The translations under genes and the position numbers were made by a program. The notes below the pieces were generated by a model. The model made no database searches and had not been told where the DNA came from. It saw only the letters and a program-made list of their open reading frames with translations. From Thermoplasmata archaeon (GTDB taxonomy: Archaea > Thermoplasmatota > Thermoplasmata > SG8-5), in contig JAUSPR010000199.1 of assembly GCA_030655715.1 (NCBI GenBank), forward strand, positions 1 to 20,693: a stretch of 20,693 nucleotides of DNA, read 5' to 3'. This document shows, piece after piece, positions 9,301 to 18,300 of this stretch. Position 1 is the first letter of the stretch. Each line of letters starts with the position of its first letter.

Positions 9301-12300
9301 TACATGGACATGTACTGGGAATGGAACAGCATCGAGAACGAGAAACGCATTATTCCTGGAAATGGGGATATGATTGCCCTGTTCGGTGAATTCGCGGAAG
9401 GTTCAGCCCAGGGAACTGAGGTTGGCACAGCCATATCGGGTCTCGGCACCGTACTTGACGGCAACGACAATCCCCTTGTGAAGGGCATGGCTCCGGGTGC
9501 AAAACTTATATCCATAAGGGGCGGTGCGTTCGCATCCTGGTATTTTGCAGTGGAAGGGTATGACGGCCAGATAGGAACAAGCGATGATGCCCAGATTGTA
9601 GCAATAACCTCTAACTTCCCGGTTAGCAACTCAGGTTGGGATGTTTATACCAAGGGAGCTGAGTACATTGGAAAATATTATGCCCATGGGAATGTCACTT
9701 TCGTAGCTGGTACCGGAGATACTGGATTCGGCTATGGAACAGCACAGTCTCCAGGTTCCTCCGAGGCAACGATTACCGCAGGCCAGGGCACGATGTTTGA
9801 TTATCGCTGCTACATCCCTAAAGCGCCTTCCAAGCTGGCAAGAGTATATGCTGATAGCGGACCAAATCCCCATAGTGGGGACATCCTACCATCGTCTGGA
9901 AGGGGGCCAAACATGCTTGGAAACCCCGAGCCAGATGTAATAACGATAAGTGCCTTCCAGTTTGGAGGCATACCACTGAACAGGGACCAGGATGCCACAA
10001 CATCTGACTATGACTGGTTCGGCGGTCAATGGGCATGGGACCTCTGGAGCGGGCCTGCAGTTTCCGCATCGTCAACGGCAGGCATTCTGGCCCTGATTTA
10101 CGACGCATATCACCAGAAAACCGGAACATATCCCGACATCACGGTAGCCAAATCACTGCTGAAATCCGGTGCCGATAACATGAATTACGACATTCTAACC
10201 CAGGGTTCCGGATGGTCAAATGCTGACCGTTCTACCAAATTGGCTGCCGGAGTTGACGGCATTTACCTTTCAAGGACTTACTGGGTGCCTGGCGATTACC
10301 GCGGAATAAGATACGAGGGTTTCATCAAGCTAATGGAACCCGGTGAAACGGCAACTGAAACTGTCACGATAACAAACATGAACACAATCACTGATGCTAG
10401 CATCCAGGTTTATGATTCGATTTACCACAAATTTGGAGACTACAAGATTGAGATGAACATGACCAGGACATATGACGACCCTGATTCGCCAGGCATCATG
10501 AACATAGAACCGTTCATCGCGGTTGGGACCGAGCTTCTCAAGGTCACGGCAACCTCAGCAAGGAAACCTATCATGCAGACATATATGGCTGAACTTTTCG
10601 ACTGGACTGACGCCAACGAAAACGGACTGCTGGATTTCCCAACTGAGCAGAACAGGATGACCTATGTCATAGGCTCGAACTCCCTTGAATTGAGATACAG
10701 GGATCCGATTGGTCGAACAACTGATGGTTTGGCCGTTCAGATAAAGGGCTTTGGCGGTTCCGGCGAACCATTGGATGACTGGTTGATCACGCTCGAGTTC
10801 TTCGAGAAGGTCGATTGGAGTTGGCTGACCCTCTCCGGTGCGCCAACCACACTCGCTGCTGGTGCAAATGCCACAATCACCTTGAACCTTTCCGTTCCAA
10901 GCTACGCGGATGCCGGTTCCTATGAGGGCGCTGTTTATATCAACAGAAAAGCAAACGAAGAACAAGTTGCCTCAGGAGCGGGTGTTCTTATGGAAAATGT
11001 ACCTTTCGGATGGTGGGACCAGACTCCTACCGCGGACTTCCCGGAATCCTTTGCCAAACCAAATGACCTGGATGTAACCAGTGATAACCGATATATAGTT
11101 CCCAAATCAACCAAAATTTTCTGGAATGAAACAATCCTCTTTGAGGGTGTTGACTATGAATTGGACGGAACAAGCCAGATTCATTTCTTCAAAGCCATTA
11201 ACAATAAGACACAGACACTCGTGCCTTGGAATGCTCCATATTTCAACATGACCTACCTTACTGTTAGTGCTAATAAAACAGAATCTGGAATTCCAATGGA
11301 AAATGCTACTTGGACAGGGCAATTGAGCATTCCTAACATCGCAACAGGCAATTATACCTTCAGGAAGGGTAACAATACCATAGGCATGACAATATGGAAT
11401 GAGACTGAAGCCGTGCTTGGAGAGAATGTCATCACCGCAACCGGAGGCGAACGTAAAACAAGTTTGTTCAACAAGAACATAGTCCGTGACACGGCTGCTA
11501 TTTACAAAAATGGTACGGCCTGGCCTCAAGAAGGCGGGCAGGTAATTGAACCCACGATTAACGCAGCAAACGGGCAGAACACAATTCAACTGTCGCATGG
11601 GAACATTGTTCCAGGCGCAACAACACTGGCAATCAATTCAGTCGTGAAACCCCAGACCGGAGAGGTTTCAGTCTCTGATAATGAAGAGGTGCAAGGACTT
11701 AATTCCACTGCCAAACCGGCCAGCCTCAGCTTCACCAACCTCGGTGCTGACAATGATGGCTCCATTTGGAATGATACTGGCATCTGGTATGCGCTTATAC
11801 CAAACAACCTCAACCGAGACACGTTTAGAATCGTAACCTACTTTGTATTTGATAATGGGATTCCGATGATTGACGGATTGCATTTCACCATGCTCAAAAT
11901 GCCAGATAATTCAACTAGAAAAATTCAATTTTCACAGTATCTAGATCCTGGACACACATATTCCGTCAAATATACTTACTACAACAATTCCCTCCAAGTC
12001 GGCCAGCTATCTCACGGCCTCATTATTTCAGATACTGTTAAATTGTTCAAAAATGGAGTATCCATGAAAATAACCGAATTTTTCACCGACCTTGAAACTG
12101 GCATTATTACACTGGCCGACCCGCTCGGGCCAAACGAGGTAGTGGAAGCAGCTTTCCAGTACAATTTATATTTAGTTGACCTCAGGGAGGGTATAATAAC
12201 GCTGGCAAATCCATTACTGGCCGGAAATAAAGTTGATGTGACGTTCGATTACTACAATTACACTTTGAATTTGCAAACAGGTGTTCTTGAATTCGGAGAC

Positions 12301-15300
12301 ATATTGACAAATGGCGTGGTGATCACTGCAAATTACGTATTTGGCAGATACACAATGGACATGGACAAAGGCATAGTGAAGTTCTCATCACCGCTCATGC
12401 CAGGAGAGAACATTACTTGTGAATATTATTACTACAGCAATGTTATTCCGGTGTTCTTCAGCATCGGTGCAGATAGACCTGACTTCTCATTCGGAGGTCC
12501 TGACAGCACCCTGTACTCGTTCAACATAACAGCGGGAAATGATGTCGCAGGCAACGCCTTGATAGTTGGCCCAGTGCCAAATCCGTGGACATTTACGGTC
12601 GGCAACCTCACCGCTCCTGCCATCACGAGCACTGTTCCAGCAAGCGGAGCAGTTAATGTTACTCTAGCTTCAACAGTTATAGTGACATTTAGCGAGGCAA
12701 TGAACACCGGTTCAGTTGCCTACACTTGCATGCCAGCCGTTACAGGCTGGTCTGTTGTCTGGAGTGCAGACAACACAGTTGCCACGTACAGCCACACGAA
12801 CCCATTTGTTGAGAACACGACATACACGTTCCAGATAACTGCTGGAACCGATGTCACAGGCCATGCCCTCGAAGATGGTATGGTGCCGAATCCTTGGACA
12901 TTCACGACCGTCGGAGTACCGCCGACCATAACTAACACAGTCCCTGCGAACGGAGCGACCGGCTTTGCATTGGACTCAAAGGTCGTAGTGACGTTCAGCG
13001 AGCCAATGAATACCGGAACCGTGACCTACACCTGCGTGCCGACAGTGACACTCTGGTCAGTTGTGTGGAGCGGTGGCAACACGATTGCCACATACAGCCA
13101 CACGAACACATTTGTCGAGAACACACTATACACTTTCCAGATAACTGCAGGTAATGACGCGAACGGCGTCCCACTGGCCGCGGGCGCAGTACAGAACCCT
13201 TGGACATTCACCACATTCGGTGCCCCCACTATAACGAATACGGCCCCGGCGAACGGAGCGTCAGGCGTTGCGCTGACAGATAATATCGTAGTGACATTTA
13301 GCGAGGCAATGAACACCGGTTCAGTTGCCTACACTTGCAGTCCAGACCCGACTGGTTGGTCTGTTGTGTGGAGCGGCGGCAACACGATTGCCACATACAG
13401 CCATTCGAACCCGTTTGTCGAGAACACACTACATACATTCACGATAACAGCCGGAACTGATGAAGCGGGCAATTCCCTGGCAGCAGGCGCAGTACCGAAC
13501 CCATGGACATTCACCACATTCGGTGCCCCCACTATAACGAATACAGTCCCGGCGAACGGAGCGAATGGCGTTGCGCTGACAGATAATATCGTAGTGACAT
13601 TTAGCGAGGCAATGAACATCAGTTCAGTTGCCTACACTTGCAGTCCAGACCCGACTGGTTGGTCTGTTGTGTGGAGCGGCGGCAACACGATTGCCACTTA
13701 TAGCCACACAAACCCATTTGTTCTCGAGACATACACGTTCCAGATAACTGCCGGAACCGATGTCGCAGGCAATGCCCTCGTAGACGGTGCAGTGCCTAAC
13801 CCTTGGACATTTACGACAGATAATACCGCACCGACCATAACGGTCACACTCCCGGCGAACGGAGCGACTGACATTGCAATGACCGCTGATGTCGTAGTGA
13901 CATTCAGCGAAGCGATGAACACGACCTCGGTCACATACACCTGCGTACCGGCAGTGACAGTCTGGCCCGTGGTGTGGAGTGGTAGCAATACGATTGCCAC
14001 CTACAGCCATTCGAACCCGTTTGTCGTGGACACAACATACACGTTCCAGATAGCAGGTGGCAAGGACGTGAACGGCCTCTCTCTGGCAGCGGGCGCAGTG
14101 CCTAACCCCTGGACATTCACCACAATCGGCGCCCCCGAAATAACGGCCACAGCCCCGGCGAACGGAGCGAATGGCATTGCGCTGACAGCCAGCGTCAATG
14201 TGACATTTAGCGAGGCGATGAACACGGGCACAGTGGCATTCACCTGCAGTCCAGACCCGACCGGTTGGACTGTGATATGGTACGCAGGCAACACGATCGC
14301 TAATTTCAGCCACTCAACAAATTTCATCGAGAACACACTTTATACATTCACGATAACGGCTGGTAACGACGCCATCGGCATCCCACTGGCAACCGGAGCA
14401 ATACCGAACCCCTGGACATTCACCACAATCGGCGCCCCCAAAGTAACGGCCACAAACCCGGCGAACCTGACGACCGGCGTAGCGTTGACAGCTGGCGTCG
14501 TTGTTACATTCAGCGAGGCAATGAACATCACGACAGTCACTTACACTTGCATACCAGCAGCAACGGTCTGGTCAGTGGTTTGGAGCGGCGGCAATACGAT
14601 TGCCACATACAACCACACCGGAGCATTTACTGAGAACACATTATACACATTCCGGATAACTGCCGGAACCGATGCGGCAGGCAACGCCCTTATAGTCGGC
14701 GCAGTGCCTAACCCTTGGACATTTACGACAGATAAAACCGCACCGACCATTACGAGCACCCTTCCGGTGAACACTGCAACCGGAGTCGCATTGAATACAA
14801 ATGTCGTCGTCACCTTCAGCGAAGCAATGAACATTGGTACTGTGATGTACACCTCCGCACCGAACCCTGGCGGCTGGTCAGTGGTTTGGAGCGGCGGCAA
14901 CACGATTGCCACTTATAGCCACACAAACCCATTTGTCGAGAACACACTATATACATTCAAGATAACTGGTGGTAGCGACGCGAACGGCGTCCCACTGGCC
15001 GCGGGCGCAGTGCCTAACCCCTGGACATTCACGACAACCTTTACCGCACCGACTATAGTGAATTCAGTTCCGGCGGACGGAGCGACCGGCGTTGCATTGG
15101 ACTCAAAGGTAGTAGTGACGTTCAGCGAGGCGATGAACACCGGAACCGTGACCTACACCTCCGCACCGAACCCTGGCGGCTGGTCTGTTGTCTGGAGCGC
15201 GGGCAATACAATCGCCACATACAGTCACACGAACGCATTTGTTGAAACTACGCTATATACGTTCCAGATAACTGCCGGTAACGACGCGAACGGCGTCCCA

Positions 15301-18300
15301 CTAACAGCGGGCGCAGTACCGAACCCCTGGACATTCACAACCCTCGCAATACCCCCGACCATAACCAATACCAACCCGGCAGCCGGAGCAACAAATGTAC
15401 CAATCACATCACCTATCGTTGTTACCTTCAGTGAGGCAATGAATATCACGACTGTCACTTACACCTGCGTACCAGCAGTAACAGGCTGGTCCGTGGTGTG
15501 GAGCACTGGCAATACAACCGCTACATACAGCCATTCCATGAATTTCGCAGAGATGACCTATACATTCCAGATAACTGCCGGCAACGACACGAACGGCGTC
15601 CCACTGGCTGCGGGCGCAGTACCGAACCCTTGGACATTTACAACGGTTGCAGACCTGGTACCGATAATTTCCGTTACCGACCCAGCGAATGTCGCGACCG
15701 GTGTTGCATTGGCGGCCGACATTGTGATAACCTTCAGCGAGATCATGAACACCGGAACCGTGACCTACGCATGCACACCGGACCCAGGTGGCTGGTCCGT
15801 TGTTTGGAGCACTGGCAATACAACCGCTACATACAGCCATTCCATGAATTTCACAGAGATGACCTCCTATACTTTCCAGATAACTGCCGGCAACGACGCG
15901 AACGGCGTCCCACTGGCCGCGGGCGCAGTGCCTAACCCTTGGACATTCATGACAACCTTTACCGCACCGACTATGGTGAATTCAGTTCCGGCGGACGGAG
16001 CGACTGGCGTTGCATTGACAGACGATGTCGTAGTGACATTTAGCGAGGCAATGAATATCACGACTGTCACTTACACCTGCGTACCAGCAGTAACAGGCTG
16101 GTCCGTGGTGTGGAGCGCTGGCAATACAACCGCTACATACAGCCATTCCATGAATTTCGCAGAGATGACCTCCTATACATTCCAGATAACTGCCGGCAAC
16201 GACACGAACGGCGTCCCTCTGGCCGCGGGCGCAGTACCGAACCCTTGGACATTCACGACCCTTACAACCCTCCCGACCATAACGAACACGGTCCCGGCGA
16301 ACGGAGCGACTGGCGTTGCATTGACCTCGAAAGTCGTAGTCACTTTTAGCGAGGCGATGAATATCACGACTGTCACTTACACCTGCGTACCAGCAGTAAC
16401 AGTCTGGTCCGTGGCCTGGAGCGCTGGCAACACAATTGCGACATACACTCATTCGAACCCCTTCACTGAAAACAAGCCATACACGTTCAAAATAACCGCT
16501 GGAAAGGACGTAGCAGGCAACGCTCTGATAGCGGGCGCGCCTAACCCTTGGACGTTCACTACGGTCGGAGTCCCGCCGATAATCGCATTCACTAACCCGG
16601 CGAACGGAACAATCACTGCGGCATTGACTGCCAATATTGTTGTGACGTTCAGCGAGGCAATGAACATTGGTACTGTGACGTACACCTGCACACCGGATCC
16701 TGGTGGCTGGTCTGTTCTGTGGAGCAGCGGTAATAAGATTGCGACATACACTCATTCGAACCCATTTGTTGAGAATACAGTATACAACTTCACAATAACT
16801 GCCGGAAATGACGCGAACGGCGTCCCACTGGCAGCAGGCGCAAGGCCTAACCCTTGGACATTTACCACCCTAGGTGCCCCCACTATAACATACACAGCCC
16901 CATCGAACGGAGCGATAGATGTTGCACTGACTGCCACCGTCAATGTAACATTTAGCGAGGCAATGAACACTGGTTCAGTTACGTACACATGCCTGCCAGC
17001 AGTTACAGGCTGGTCGGTTGTCTGGAGTGAAGGCAACAGAGTTGCCACATACAGCCACACCGGTGCCTTTGTTGAGAACACAGTTTACACGTTCAAAATA
17101 ACTGCTGGAACTGACGTAGCAGGCAACGCTCTGATAGCGGGCGCAAAGCCCAATCCTTGGACATTCACGACCGTCGGAGTACCGCCGACCATAACCCTCA
17201 CCAATCCAGCGAACGGTGCAACAGACATTGCTCTGACAGCCACAGTTGTGGTGACGTTCAGCGAGGCAATGATCACTTCATCGGTAATGTTCACTTGCTC
17301 ACCCGACCCAACCAGCTGGTCTGTTGTCTGGAGCGTAGGCAACACTGTTGCCACCTACAGTTACGTTGGAGGCTTTTATGAGAACACCGTTTACACGTTC
17401 GAGATAACCGCTGGAACTGATATTGCAGGCAACGATTTGACAGCAGGCGCAGTTCCGAATCCTTGGACATTCACCACGATTGGTGCCCCGATCATTGTAG
17501 ACACTAACCCAGCAGAGGGAATGGCAGGCATTGCTCTGACAGCTCCCATCGTGGTAACATTTAGCGAGCCAATGAACACCGCTTCTGTCACGTACACCTG
17601 CGTGCCAGCAGTCACAGGCTGGTCTGTTGTCTGGAGTGCAGGTAACACAGTTGCCACGTACAGCCACACCGGAGCCTTTGTTGAGAACATTGTTTACACA
17701 TTCAATATAACTGCTGGAATCGATGCGACTGGCATTGCACTCATTGCAGGTCCAAGATCAAATCCTTGGATGTTCACAACCGTTGGAATTTCCCCTACAA
17801 TTATATCAACCACTCCGACAAATGGAGCTACTGGCATTGCTCCGACATCTACAATTGTGGTTACTTTCAGCGAGGCAATGGACACCTCCTCAATAACATT
17901 CACCTGCACACCTGACCCGACCGGCTGGTCTGTTGTCTGGAGCGCAGGAAATACAGTTGCCACATTCAGCCACTCGGTAGCATTCACCGAGAGCATTTCT
18001 CTCTTGGAAGCAAAATTTGCATATGACGATCTCTTCAGATACAACGAGATTCGTGGCGGGTATGGCAATGAAGGTGACTGGCGATATGTGTTCCTGGACG
18101 TCAAGGAGCAAGGCAAGTACGCATTTCCCACGGACAATGAAAGATTGTACGTGGACGTAGCCTGGGAACATGATAATTCTGATGTAGATGTTCAGGTATT
18201 CGGAGGTCGTGATGCATTGCCTACCTGGCAATATGATAATTTCCCCCAGGATAGATATGGCCCTCACTCAGTCAGTCATGTCGGCGGTAGCGATGTAACA

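Noticed and set aside
12613..17790. Regular ~300-bp repeats as a possible CRISPR array or satellite DNA
   Set aside because: The units are contiguous without spacers, keep the reading frame and encode Ig-like domains, so they are protein-coding repeats.
12432..18137. Ladder of minus-strand open frames beginning with MFIASLNVT across the repeat array
   Set aside because: They recur with the 303/306-nt period because each is the reverse complement of the same FSEAMN-containing repeat. They have no ribosome binding sites, and the sense frame is a coherent Ig array.
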